Shown: in pieces, positions 12,236 to 27,899 of the stretch
Numbering within the stretch: the first letter of the stretch is position 1
Layout of the letters: every line of letters starts with the position of its first letter
NCBI GenBank assembly: GCA_003439945.1
Contig: QVRM01003977.1
Coordinates: forward strand, 310,001 to 374,000
Direction: 5' to 3'
Length of the DNA: 64,000 nt
DNA from: Dermanyssus gallinae
Lineage: Eukaryota; Arthropoda; Arachnida; Mesostigmata; Dermanyssidae
Translations under genes and position numbers: made by a program
Notes under the pieces: model-generated
Seen by the model: the letters and a program-made list of their open reading frames with translations, nothing else
What the model was told of the DNA's origin: nothing
Databases searched by the model: none

Positions 12236-12475
12236 TTATTTTAAAGATTGTGCATGCAATGGAACATTGAGACACAGGGCGATAGTTTCGGGCGATGTAC
12301 TTTTTAGGTCCCTTTTTATGTAACCGTGTTGCATTGATTTTTCAAAGAGGTCTGGAACTATGGTGTCGTTATCTGACAGTTTAAGGGTTAGCTTTAAAGG
12401 TTCCGCTAAAAAGGTGCTAAAAAATATAGAGGAGATGCCATCAGGTTTGTGACTGTATTTTGGTGTCAGGTGCAA
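12236..12475 (-). pseudogene. CR1/jockey-like reverse transcriptase fragment
   Basis: The minus strand encodes about 79 residues resembling the N-terminal part of a non-LTR reverse transcriptase. KPDGISSIFFS matches the usual xGPDGIPxxFxK motif, then AEPLKLTLKLS, IVPDLFEKS and a region equivalent to TPIYKKGDxxxxxNYRPISL. Only this segment is seen; the palm with YxDD is absent. The family (CR1 or jockey superfamily) is inferred from motif order. It is an inactive relic. Confidence 0.6.
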
Positions 12476-12499
12476 GACTTGTATGTAAATCGAGCGTCA

Positions 12500-16067
<3,568 letters not shown>

Positions 16068-16202
16068 ATGGACGAGGACTCGATGCACGAACATCATAAC
16101 AAAGATGCCCGCTACGCAAGGTAGGCAGGGAGCGCCTTGATGCAGAACTACATACACGCTGATTTGTTACTGCTTATACACATATACATATACAAAAAAA
16201 AA

Positions 16203-16261
<59 letters not shown>

Positions 16262-19200
16262 AACATATATATCACTATATAATCATGTTTTAAAAATATT
16301 AGATGTTGCGAACATCATGGTATCTAATCTGACGAAAAAGAAGAAGAACATAATATGTGCTTTGACGCTAGTTCGTCGTCCTATTTTAGGCTGGGCCAGG
16401 GCGGTGGTGGTGGCGTGAGTGGCCTTTGGGACGGAGGCGGAGATGGCGTTGGAGGTGTTTTAGGTGCCGGCGGATTGGGTCTCGGACCCGGTCATGCACC
16501 TGGCAATCTCGGCGGCCCACTGGGTGGGGTTCCCCCGCTTGGCGGAGGTCGGGGCGGAGGTTCGGCCGGCGGATCGGAAGGATCCGGAGGGGCTGGCGAT
16601 CTGATGGAGACGCTGTCCGCCAAAAAGGAAAACCACAGCGAGATCGAACGACGACGACGAAACAAAATGACGGCATATATTACCGAACTGTCCGATATGG
16701 TGCCGACGTGCAGCGCGCTAGCTAGGAAACCCGACAAGCTGACCATCCTTCGTATGGCTGTGGCTCACATGAAGAATCTACAAGGTGAGCAATGACAGGC
16801 GGTCTCTGCCTGAGCAGTAGAACTACTAATCGAGACGATAGATGATATGTGTGTTAGTAGTTTTACTAGTTTACAGTCAACTAATTATTCTAACGCATTG
16901 TATGCATATATATTTTTTGTTTTGGAACAAGGGTTTATTATTTTTATCATTAGGTACATGTATATGCATCATCATGGAAGAACAGGTAGAAGAAGTAAAA
17001 CGTACCTTTTATTAGCTAATATGTTGAAGAATGGAAGTAGAGAGTTTCAAACAGGTCGGGAATGGGTCCGAAAAAGAATAGCGAATAGTGTTTCTATCTG
17101 CTTGCACATTTGGTTCATAATCACGGCGTTTTAGTAAGTGATTTTTGTTTCTTGCTTCCTCTTGCTCTGCTATACAAGGAACGGGTAACACATCGAGCGA
17201 CGGTACATACAAGCCGTCGTTTCTAACGGATCAGGAGCTGAAGCATCTGATTCTTGAGGCCGCCGACGGATTTCTGTTTGTGGTCTCCTGCGACACGGGA
17301 CGCGTCGTATACGTATCGGACTCGGTAGGACCAGTGCTCGGACACGCGCAGGTCGACTGGTTTAATGCCTGTCTTTACGATCTTGTTCATCCGGATGACG
17401 TCGAGAAGGTTAGCGTTGCTATTGCTGCAGTCTCTTTGCTATTTCTGGTTTTCATGTTCCCAACGAATTTTCCGTAGAACAACGAACGATCATAGCGGAG
17501 TGGTAGTTCTTAATTTTGCATAGTGGTTCAAATGGTTTGAATTTGCCTTGTGTGACTGAAGCTTTGATGATATTTATGAATATTGGTTCTACGTGTATAT
17601 ATATATGTATATTCAAGTTTCAAACGTAGTTTATTCAACGGAACTGCATTTTGCAATGCTTACATTCTCGGTGTATATATATATATATATATAATTTCAC
17701 TAATTAATTTGGTATGAAGATCCGTTTGGATCTAAAATTTTATTATTTTATTTTATGTCGTAAAATCCAAACTTGACACATGTTTTCGTCGACCTAATTT
17801 TGGATATGTTACTCCATACTGTCGGTTGTTTTTGATAGGTCAGGGAGCAGCTGGCGACACAAGACAATTCCAGTCCAGGTCGCATTCTCGATCTGAAGAC
17901 CGGTACAGTCAAGAAAGAGGGACATCAATCTTCAATGAGACTTTGTATGGGCTCTCGTCGAGGGTTCATTTGCCGCATGAAGGTTTGTACTAGAATATAT
18001 ATAATTGCATTTTTGTTTCATTGCGGAACTGCAGTATAATGAGGCCCATTTAATAGTGGCAAATATATACGCATTATAGGCTAACATATTTATTTAGTTC
18101 GCCCGCGAAACCTTAAGACAACGGAAGCAATTTTCATACTATTCGTATACGGTGGACAAGAATATTAGCACTAGCCTCCTTAGTGACGGATGGTCGTGCG
18201 GCTTGCCGAATTCATTAAACACCTGCAACAATAACTAGGGTACGGTCGATTTTTGTGCCAGTCTGTTGCCGCGATGTTTACCTAGGATTAAACTTACTTG
18301 GCTAAATTTGCAAGTGTGGTTGGGTAAGTGACGGAGGAGCTTTCGTTCCCTTTGCTTTTTGTTCGTGCTTGTCAATTTACAGGTGGGCGACTCCCCGTTG
18401 ATGAGTTCTGCACACGAACAGCTTAGACCGCAGAGAGGCCTTCGAGGTGGCCCCGGAGAGGTACCTGGACCCGGAAGCATACACTACGCGGTTGTGCACT
18501 GTACTGGGTACATAAAAAACTGGCCGCCCTCAGCAAGTAAGAGTCACAGATTGGATTTGAAACTACGCACACACAATAGTATACAAAATTAAAAAAAATA
18601 AACTGATATTTTATTTCGAATTTATTAAGGACAATTAAGGTTACTACCGGTTAGACCGGGAAATTACTTAACGAGTTCGCTTCTGATTGATTTTTATATT
18701 TAAAAATAACGAGAATGTCGATGTGCAAAGTATGATTTGGTTTCCCGCTAGTTTGATACACTTCTTGCTTTTCGCTACATCGTGGCGTAATCGTTTTTAA
18801 AATTTTTGCAATGGCAGAATAAACCATCGCTGAGGCAAATTACCCTGACAGCAATGTGACAGCAAGTGACGCTGCGTTCTATTGACACGACCATTTAAAT
18901 GTGCTTGTTGGTGTATTTAGATCGTGTGAATCACGAAGATATGGGAGGCGGAGGTTCATCGCATTGTTGTCTTGTCGCCATCGGACGCTTGCAGGTATGT
19001 GTGATGCAGAATGTTTCGTTAGGAATTCCTCAAATTCCTAGGTGACTAATTGCAAATCGTAAACGTACATAAGCTCGAGTAGAAAGCAGATTAAAATTAC
19101 TGCGACTCAACCTCGTCTGTAGCAAATGCGTTTGAGTTGTAGAAAACAATACGTTGGAGAAGACACTGGACATTTTTTTAAATATCGAAAAAGAGCATCT

Positions 19201-20847
19201 GATATATAAATGGACGTGTGTAAGATAGATAGATAAGTCTTATACGGAGTATTTCTTATCAGATTTAACGCCAAGTAGCGTGTTAAATTCTACTAAGCGA
19301 AATCTAAAGCACACGTGTGTGACCTGTTGGTATTGACGCGTAAGGTTATACGTAGAGTTGGCATACTAGTTTTGTTCTCAACATGAAAAGTGTTAAAAAA
19401 TAATGCAAATCTGCATTTTTCTCAAGGTCACTTCAACCCCAAACAACGGTGATTTATTGGGCTCGCAAAGTGCACATGAATTTGTATCGCGTCACGCGGT
19501 TGATGGGAAGTTTACTTTTGTTGATCAACGCGTGAGTGGCGTACTTGGTTATCAGCCACAAGAACTCTTGGCGAAGACTTGCTTTGATCTCTTTCATCCT
19601 GAAGACCAGGCACATATGAAGGACAGCTTTGAACAGGTACCTATGCTGCTCTGCTTCAATAAACACAGCCTTAATTATATGATGCAAAAACATTATGTAG
19701 GCACATGCAAGTTAACTTGCGTGACCATACATAAAACTTTAGGTACATTGTATTGAACTTTGTGCTAGAATCAAAATTGTAGATATTGTGCCAAACCCTT
19801 ATTGGGTTGTCACGAAAGTATTTGCGTGTTTCTATCTAAATCGAGTACTTGAGCTTGCATATGCCTAAGGGGGTTTCCTAGTTGAAAATATAATCTATTT
19901 TCGACGACGATATGGCAGTAGGGAAAGGCCAGAGTTCCACTTTCCATCCTGAGCAGTGTAGGATTCGGCCCTAGAGCATGGATGTTAGCCCGCTGAGATT
20001 CAAACCTACTAAGCGCACCTCCACCCCTAAGCTTCACTCTCTAATGGCCCAGATCCTTATAGAACAGTACTATGAGCCATCAGGAGAAGTGGCTAGTGCC
20101 ACTCGGATCATTTGGCCGGGGTCATTCACGGGCTTCCCCAAAGTTCGACGTGTCTTGTACCAACTACTGCTCGTTCTTTTACTTGAAAAACTTGGATTTT
20201 GGAAGCGAAGAGTCATCCACTATTTTGTATAGGCTTATATGTTTAATGTTAATAGTTTTACATAGATTTGAATAAGGAAGAGTCTGATAGTGCATGGTTG
20301 GGTTACGGCTCATTAAGTTCCCAACTTAGCTATCGTATTTTTGCAAAATTAGTAAACTTGTGCGAGGTCGCGCTGTCTTAGTGCAAGAGGAGTGTTTTTC
20401 CAGTTTACGAGATGTGGGCTCTTTTGAGTCAGTATGTGTTAACATGCGATAATTATTGGCAGTAGAGGTATGTAGTAATTATCTGATTCTGTTCTATTCA
20501 TTTGGTATAATTCCTAAAAATTCAATATATTTGTTTTATCTATGCAATTTTGAGTGAATAACGTCATATTTCAAGACTTTCATAATTGGTAGACTCTTAC
20601 GCGGATAGCTGTGCCCGAACGCATTTAAAATTGAGCAGCAGTAAAGTCTTCTCTCTCTCGTAAAGTAAAGCACCATTAAGTTGCGTCTTCTTTATAGACA
20701 ATTATTTTGTCTTATAACGCGGAAACACCGAACTAGCAGATTCAGCATAGTCGTGTGCACTATAAACAAAAAACATCCCGTCAAACGATCCTTAAACATT
20801 TAATACAAGAACTTAGAAAGATGTGCAAATATTTTAATCGACAACCA

Positions 20848-20886
<39 letters not shown>

Positions 20887-22602
20887 ATGAAAAATTATTG
20901 GAACAAATATTTTCTCTGCTTTGTATTTGAGCAGAATCCTGTTATTAACAACCTATTGTATTTACGTTTTTTCACTTACAAGGTGTTGAAGCTAAAGGGC
21001 CAATCGGTATCGGTGATGTTTCGTATCCGAGCAAAGCCCATTGGGGGTCCAGTTCCATCCCTTCGCCAGGTTGGAGGAGCAGGCGATTGGGTCTGGCTAC
21101 GTAGTTCAGCATTCGCTTTCCTCAACCCATACACTAACGATGTCGAATACATCGTTTGCACTAATACTGCTGCCAAGTGAGTCAAACGCCACTAACACTT
21201 TGAGATTTTTTTCAAACTTTACACCAGTAACTTCGATATTCTGCCAGTCCGGTAGCATGGCAGTTGATAAATGCACAAGGAACGATAAATTGTAGTTTAG
21301 GATTTGGGATGTATGTACTATCGTGTGAGGCGTATCAAATTGTTATTTTACTTATTCATCTTATTATAATGCGATATATGATTAAAACGGCTATCAGAAG
21401 CCCGTCTTCAAAAACTTTATATTGAGGTATATGACGAGTAGAAGAATATGATGGGCATTTTTAGGTGTTAAGATATATCTAATTGAAGGATATGGTGGAT
21501 GTTTTAGGGTTTTCGAGGTATACCTAATAGAATATGATGGACGAATTTGTCCATACATTCTGGATATCTATCTTTCCTATAACTCGTACGAAGGCAAAAT
21601 AGGATAACATCCTATGTTTTACTTTGCATGCAGTTTAATGTAATTAGAACTACGCATCCATACGTGAGATATCAAACTACGGATAACGACGACAACATTT
21701 ATTGGGGCAACGAGAGGATGGCTTAGCTTTAATGTGGTATTAGTTGTAACGATATTGGCAGGACGTTGGGCGTAATCCAACAAACAAGACCATTGTTTTT
21801 TCGCATGAATAATCTATCTAGCTAGTGTCATGATAATTTCAGTAATCGTTCATTAAGAAATGAACAATTGTGACAATTTACCATCACGATGATCATTGAT
21901 GAATGGAGGAAGAGGAAATCAAGTGTGTCCCGCCCAATATTGCTGTGATGCGGCTCGTTACAGGACATTGCACGGTCACGAAGCGACGGATGTCGCAAAC
22001 AGTAACGCGAACAACGACCCGTCCGCAGCCTACAGCTCCGTCGGAGCCGGTCTTCTCAAGAGCGAGGGTGGCCCGCCCGACTACTCGGCTGGCCTTGGCG
22101 GAGGAGGCGCCACGTATCCGTCGATTATGCGCTTGCCCGTTGGCGTCGTTCCGGGCCTGCCGCCCACGCGGCCTCCATCGGGACCGACATACTCCTCGTA
22201 TCCAGGCGCCGGTGCAACGTCGACCGCGGCTTCCGTGGGCGTGGTGCAGCCGTCCGAGTACAATAACAACAACAACAACAATAATAACGGCACTGCAGGT
22301 GGCGGGCCTGGACAGCCGCAGGGCGGCAACAATCCGAGCGCTGCGGCGTCGGTTGCAACGGGCGCCAACCCGGCGCCTGGCGTTGGTGGCGGTGCCGGCC
22401 AAATGTCGCCACATCCAGGAACGCCAGGAGGCTATGCGCCTCACGGAGCTCTATCTCCTAGCCAACAGACGGGCCCGCCTCAGCAGACGAACCAGCAAAC
22501 GAACTCACCGGGCGGAGGACCTCAAACGACTTCCAGTGGACAGCCCACGTATACCCAATTGGCGCCTTCGACTGCGTCTTCGAGAGGTACAAATTAGGCC
22601 AA

Positions 22603-22636
<34 letters not shown>

Positions 22637-22795
22637 CATCATTAGGTAGAACATTAGAATACCGAACGGCATTTATTATTTGCCTTAGTGACGTTGGAGT
22701 CTGCATACTAGTTTTAGCGGATCCAAGTGTTTGATCTCTCTCAAAAATTGCAACGTTCTTACCAAGAAGCAAGTATAAAAATGTTTTTTGCAAGT

Positions 22796-22851
<56 letters not shown>

Positions 22852-23296
22852 CCATAGTTGAATTTTGAACCTCTCGTCGAAAAGATGCGCATGTATTAAT
22901 TATTCATTTGCATGTGAGAGGTGTCAGTATATTATCATCTCCGTCTGTATTGTACGCCATTGGGCCATGAGAGATATGTGTGCTAAACGTTGTTGTACGT
23001 AATTTATTTGCCCTGTTTTTTTTTTTGTTCGGAATATTTCTACTCTAGGGGTATGGAGCCAGTGGCAACAGACAACCCCTGCCTCTGCTGCGGCAGCTGG
23101 GGGCGGTGGGTCTTCAACACCGGAGACGCACCCTCAGACTGCTCACCCGCATTCGCAGCCAACTGGACCTGTGCCTAATGCAGGTGGCGGCCAACCGCAG
23201 GGACAGGAGTTGTCCGACATGCTGCAGATGCTCGACCACGGAGGAGCGGGCGCCTCGTTCGAAGAGCTGTCGATGTTCAACACGTTCAATGAATAA
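16068..23296 (+). CDS. tgo: ARNT / tango bHLH-PAS transcription factor
   Basis: This is the nuclear general dimerisation partner of class I bHLH-PAS factors (HIF, AhR, Sim, Trh). Ten coding exons with consistent phases: 16068-16120, 16390-16784, 17179-17408, 17839-17982, 18383-18536, 18921-18994, 19427-19636, 20983-21176, 21964-22586, 23049-23296 (TAA). They total 2325 nt, 774 residues. The basic region and HLH lie at about 98-150 ([13 protein letters not shown], then [15 protein letters not shown]). PAS-A spans about 155-345 ([48 protein letters not shown]) and PAS-B about 365-484 ([38 protein letters not shown]). A Gly/Pro/Gln/Asn-rich tail follows and ends in the conserved [13 protein letters not shown] block. 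The start [18 protein letters not shown] recalls the KERFAR segment of other ARNTs. Oddity: about 75 Gly-rich residues lie between that segment and the basic region. Ser-Ser-Asp-Gly-Thr spacing and PAS-B residues fit insect Tango best. Confidence 0.96.
16209..16257. repeat. (TA)n in ARNT intron 1
   Basis: About 49 bases of TA repeat, ending some 130 bases before the exon 2 acceptor at 16389. Confidence 0.9.
20850..20882. repeat. (TA)n in ARNT intron 7
   Basis: Short TA dinucleotide tract about 100 bases upstream of the exon 8 acceptor. Confidence 0.85.
22606..22849. repeat. Two (TA)n tracts in the last ARNT intron
   Basis: TA arrays at 22606-22634 and 22798-22849 flank about 160 bases of ordinary intron. 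The first starts 20 bases after the exon 9 donor. Confidence 0.9.
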
Positions 23297-26150
23297 GCAC
23301 ATGCGTGTCGGTATAGCACGAAGCACAAAGCAGCGTTACCGTCTGTGTGTGTGCTCTCCATTACGCATGCGCGTAAGCAAGGGATGCATGCAATCGTGAG
23401 ATAATCCAACGACCACTGATCTCTCTCTCTCTCTGTCACTGGTGCGTGCTAGGGAGAGCAGCGATTAACTGCTTAACGCAATGTTTCATGCATCTAACAG
23501 CATACAACAACAGAAACACTAGGCACGCATTGGCTAGTCTTGCGTGTGTACACGTCATACAGCTGGCGAGATTTGACATTGAAACACAACAAAGCATTCG
23601 ACGACGCCGATAGTGACAAGGTTAGGCGGCCGTCACAATAACACCACGATGTCTGCCACGGCCCGTCGTCACCAATTCATCTTTAGCATGCAACCACATT
23701 TGTTTAGCATCGACAACTCTTCGATTATATGCCCGGTTCCTCCGAGCTGCTCGACGACTTTTTAAAGCATGCCCGGTTCTATTCTCCGAGCTAGATAGAT
23801 AGACAGTGTCGATACTGCTGCGTGACGACTGTGAGCAAACACGTACGGTTGGTTCATCTCACATTTTCCTGTGTATACGATTACATTAACGACACTGTCA
23901 ACGTATAGATATGTTGCACATAGTTCATTGTAATACATAATTATGCTGTAATAATAGCATGGTGAAAAATGCCCGCTTAACACGCACGTCAGTCACCGCG
24001 AGCGGCTGTTTGGTTCATTTTTCCATCATTACTTTTGATGACGTAGAGAATTGACTGCATTCGTGCAGAATCGTGTACGTCGATAACACTACAGACGTTT
24101 GAGTCGACGTGTCGACGACGATGACATGCGAAAGCTTGTATTCGACTATGGCAAGTAAGTCGAGTATAAGCAAGAGCGCAAAGTGGCAAGAATGTGCTGT
24201 AGTATTGGGAATAGGTAAGATGATACTACTAATCATGAACAGAATGCCATCACGATTATTAGCATCATCATTTTATCATCGTCGTTATATTCAACGTCAC
24301 TTCAATCATTATATAAGTAGGCAAAATTAAGCTATTATGATGAAGTTATATATATATATATATAATACTGTAAATTCATATGTAAGCATATTGCCGATAC
24401 GGTTGGCCATTCAAGCGAACGACATATTGCGTAGTGGTTCTTGGGTGGCAACATAATAGTCCAAGTATTAAGAGCATTTTAGAGAATTACTGCTAAGGCG
24501 ATACTATTTCGTCTTCAAAGTAGGTAGTTGAGCATCAAAAGATGAGCATTCCATCGACACACGAGGCTCCAGAAATATCTGCTCTAGCTAACACGCTCAG
24601 TTCAGATATGGATGCGGCGAGTGGCTTTGATCTAGGAATGTTCATAGCTGTATGTACGTATGTATGTATGTTTGTGGTATGTATCTTTTTCTGCGTGTTC
24701 CTCTTCCTGTGAGGGTGTATGTGTCTATCGACTATGACTATTGTTGGTTCGCTGTTTGGCCGGGCTTATTACGTAAATTTAGACGAAGTTATCAAGCGTA
24801 TGAGGCAAGGCTAACATCAAGTCTTATCTGACTGCATCTCCCCTCAAATGCGGCGAGAAGGTAAATATATGTGACAGTTTGTGTACTTGACGAACACATT
24901 CAATACGTTCATGTAAACCAAACTTGATGTGTGAAAAAGCAGCTTTTGTTTTATATATATATATATATATATACATATACATACATACATGTGGTTTAAA
25001 TAGCACTTTTGTGCGCAAGAATTTGATGAGGAGTGTGTATTTATTCGATTGATGTCATGTGACTATTGTAACATAATTTAAAATTTATCTTTAACGCACG
25101 TTTAGTTCTTTTTATCTATTTAGTCTACGTAGTTAAGCAACATACGGTTCCACATAGGTATTAGGATTTTTGTGAGTGCTTGGAAAAGGATGAGAAGACG
25201 GTCTCCTCTATTTCTACTCTACAGCTATTATTAGGGGAAATTGCTAAAACTATGCGATGATAGACACATGAAACATGAAAATAAGTGCGATATATGCATC
25301 TTAGTCAGATGCCAGTGAAAAATAGCTGATATATAGGACAAACAGTGCTAATGAAGGGAGTACATATCTAAGTAAAACTCTCCACCATGATATATATAGA
25401 ATATACCTTCTTTTAAAATAAAACATGTATGTATAATGCGATGAATGTAGAGACTTTTTATTCTTAAAATTAACGAAATGTCGTCAACGACAGCTATATA
25501 TACGCTCCGACGAAACGTTGCACGATTGTGTTGAATTCCTGAAGTTACAGCATATAGCTTTTTATTGCGTTTTAGTTCGCTGTTCTCTGCATCATTAGAA
25601 AGAGGTCAACCGGAATGTACTGATTCTAGGGATGAACTTAATTGACTCAGCTTAGAGCTATAAAGTCGATACTGACAATGTAACTTGTATCATATGCGCA
25701 ATACCGTACGTAAATGACTTGTTGTGTTCTTGTAGGCTAGTCGATGCAGAGGCGTTTACTACGCTTGCATTAATCATGACTGTTACTTTTACAAAAGAAT
25801 TTTTGCAGTCGCAAATACTTAGCTTCTACTACGTATGTATCCTAACTGCTTAGCTCAGCCGCTTGCCTTGCGTCGATTTGTTGCCGATTGGCAACGTCGT
25901 CGATTGTTGGCGCAGCAGGAAGATAATCCGTGTTTTCGCCGCTTTTATTATGTGTGGCATTTCTTAATATGTACCTTCATACGTATATTGTATCTACGAA
26001 TAGTAGACCGAGATGAATCGCACACTGCAGGTAAATTATTCATATCCGGTTTGAATAGAATAGGCAGATAGCCAAAACGAAGAAGCTCACAAGAGCACGG
26101 CGTTTGTTCGCCGCTAGGTCGTGCCCATCAGTGTAAAGACTACTATGTGA
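23297..26150. other. ARNT 3' flank / intergenic, no gene recognised
   Basis: Follows the ARNT stop. The 3' UTR must begin here, but I cannot fix the cleavage site. (CT)n near 23421-23434, and small (TA)n and GTAT arrays near 24345-24363, 24655-24672 and 24952-24980. The 78-codon frame at 25835-26071 has no recognised domain. Confidence 0.45.
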
Positions 26151-26186
26151 TTTTAACACCCCTTTTTCAATAAAGGAGACTTTGTA

Positions 26187-27630
26187 TTGTATTGTAAAAA
26201 AGGTGCCACAGGCCCAGATGGTCGGCTCGCAGGCTCGAAGAAGACGCTTAAGGGAGAGATAGCTCGGGACTGTAACGAACTGGGGAATATCTTCAATATG
26301 AAAAGCTTTGACAAAATCCTTCTAAAAGTATGCAAGAAGGCAGCACCAGCTTCAGTACATCCTCGGCAGAGAAACCCTGCACCAACGCACTGACAATCCC
26401 CCGAGGTGGCAGCTGCACGGAGAGTGTGCATTGAAGCCCGGCGCTGATACACTAGAGCCCGTAGGAAGTCAACGAGAAGGAGTGGCAGGAAAAAGTAGAT
26501 GATCTCAGGTCCGAATACAAGGCAGCACGCTCGAATCTGAAAGCCACTATCAGATGGTTTGAATGTGACCACCTGATCACGATCAGCTTCGGTGCTGTAA
26601 GCAACTGCTCCCTTCGGTGCTGTAAGCAACTGCTCCCCAACTGTGGGGGAAGCTCTAGACAATTGTAGTGGGCAAACTAGGCACGTGAGCACCGAATATC
26701 CCAGCGGATCTGACACATCAGAGCCATTGTGGCTCACTTTTTTCTGACGCAGACAGAGGAAAGCAGAACCCCGATTGTAGTGAATGAAGAGGATATTCCT
26801 TCTGCAACGTTCGAAGAGGTCTAGCGAGCGGCTGAAAGGATGTCAGAGGGCACGATCCCAGTACCCGACGGCATACCTCCGGAAGCGATGAAATGTGTAT
26901 TGAAGAAATGCCCAGAGAAAAGCTCCTGATATTGGAGTAACGAATGTAAAGAATGCGTTTAACAGCGCATAGCCTTGTATTTGGCCGAGCGAATTGTGAT
27001 TGTCGCGTGCTAGAGATAGGCAAACCTCGCGGGGTTGAGTGCGTCGCTTGTGCCGGCGACCTGGCTATCTCAGTCACCGCAAAGACGCGGAGCTTATGGA
27101 GAACCGAGCAAACGACGCTTTGGAGGAAGTCAATCGGTGAATGAAGTCCCACTACCTAATGTTGGTACGAGGAAAGGGCGAGGTGCTCTTGCTTATTTGA
27201 AGAAAGCACTGCCGGGAACTGGATATTCCTGTGGACGGGCACATGATCCATGATTAACAAATAGGCCAAAAACCCGGATGTAATGCTAGACAGAAACTTG
27301 ACCTGTATAGCCCACATTGATTATGTGGCGGCCAAACGTATAAAGGGTCAAGGAAGCTCACCAGGCTAAGGTCAATAAATAACACAGGAACACTTGGAGA
27401 AAAAGCGCCGTCTTCTAGCATCAGTCGCTGACTCAATTCAGCTCTACGAGTCATCAGCGTGGTGACCAGTTGCACTGAAGACCAAGAAGAATACGAAAAA
27501 GCAAAGCAAGCTGCAGAGGGTACTAGGCACTAGGGTCATCCGAACGTACAGGGCAGTGCCCATAGATGCTGTGCTGGTAATTGCCCGCATGATAGAGGAC
27601 AATATTTTCATATACCGAGACTAGGTACTT
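26187..27630 (+). pseudogene. Decayed R1-clade non-LTR retrotransposon ORF2
   Basis: Frames broken by many stops and shifts keep blocks in the order expected of an R1-type ORF2. First is the linker after the endonuclease, CIEARRRYTRARRKS with DDLRSEYKAARSNLKATIR (about 26390-26580). Next is the RT start, AAERMSEGTIPVPDGIPPEA (about 26825-26890). Then comes the post-palm region, LDRNLTCIAHIDYVAAKRIK (about 27290-27350), and EYEKAKQAAEG with IRTYRAVPIDAVLVIARMI (27490-27600). The YxDD palm is not recognisable. It is an old, inactive copy. The R1 assignment rests on remembered motif patterns. Confidence 0.65.
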
Positions 27631-27781
27631 AGAAAAACCTACTTTTTTAAATACTAGTCACATTTTCTGTGGAAAAGGATTACATTTTATCATGCACTGT
27701 CGCTTAGTGACGGATAAAGATAATCCAGGTGCGCCTACGCACTTAGCAGACAGGTGGCCCGTTTCATGTCTATGTCATGAT

Positions 27782-27852
27782 TGATTGATTGATTGATTTA
27801 TTATTCGCTTGGCATGCATACCTAAATACACATGTCACCCTTTTTTATCAGG
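27782..27852 (-). repeat. Retroelement 3' end with (TCAA)n tail
   Basis: On the minus strand a segment ending GCATGCCAAGCGAATAATAA runs into (ATCA)n. The same roughly 55-bp sequence recurs at 32105-32167. A shared 3' end with AATAA and a simple-repeat tail suggests a LINE or SINE family end. Confidence 0.55.
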
Positions 27853-27899
27853 GGCGCTTAGAGCGGCAGCATATTGCCGTCATATTGCCGCGGTTCCTT

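Noticed and set aside
19802..19840. TTGGGTTGTCACGAAAGTAT resembles the end of a mariner-type element
   Set aside because: No matching inverted end or transposase fragment was found nearby in ARNT intron 7, so the call is too weak to annotate.
21893..22607. 183- to 234-codon frames on both strands over ARNT exon 9
   Set aside because: Shadow frames of the GC-rich Gly/Pro/Gln coding exon; the real frame joins exons 8 and 10 in phase and matches Tango.
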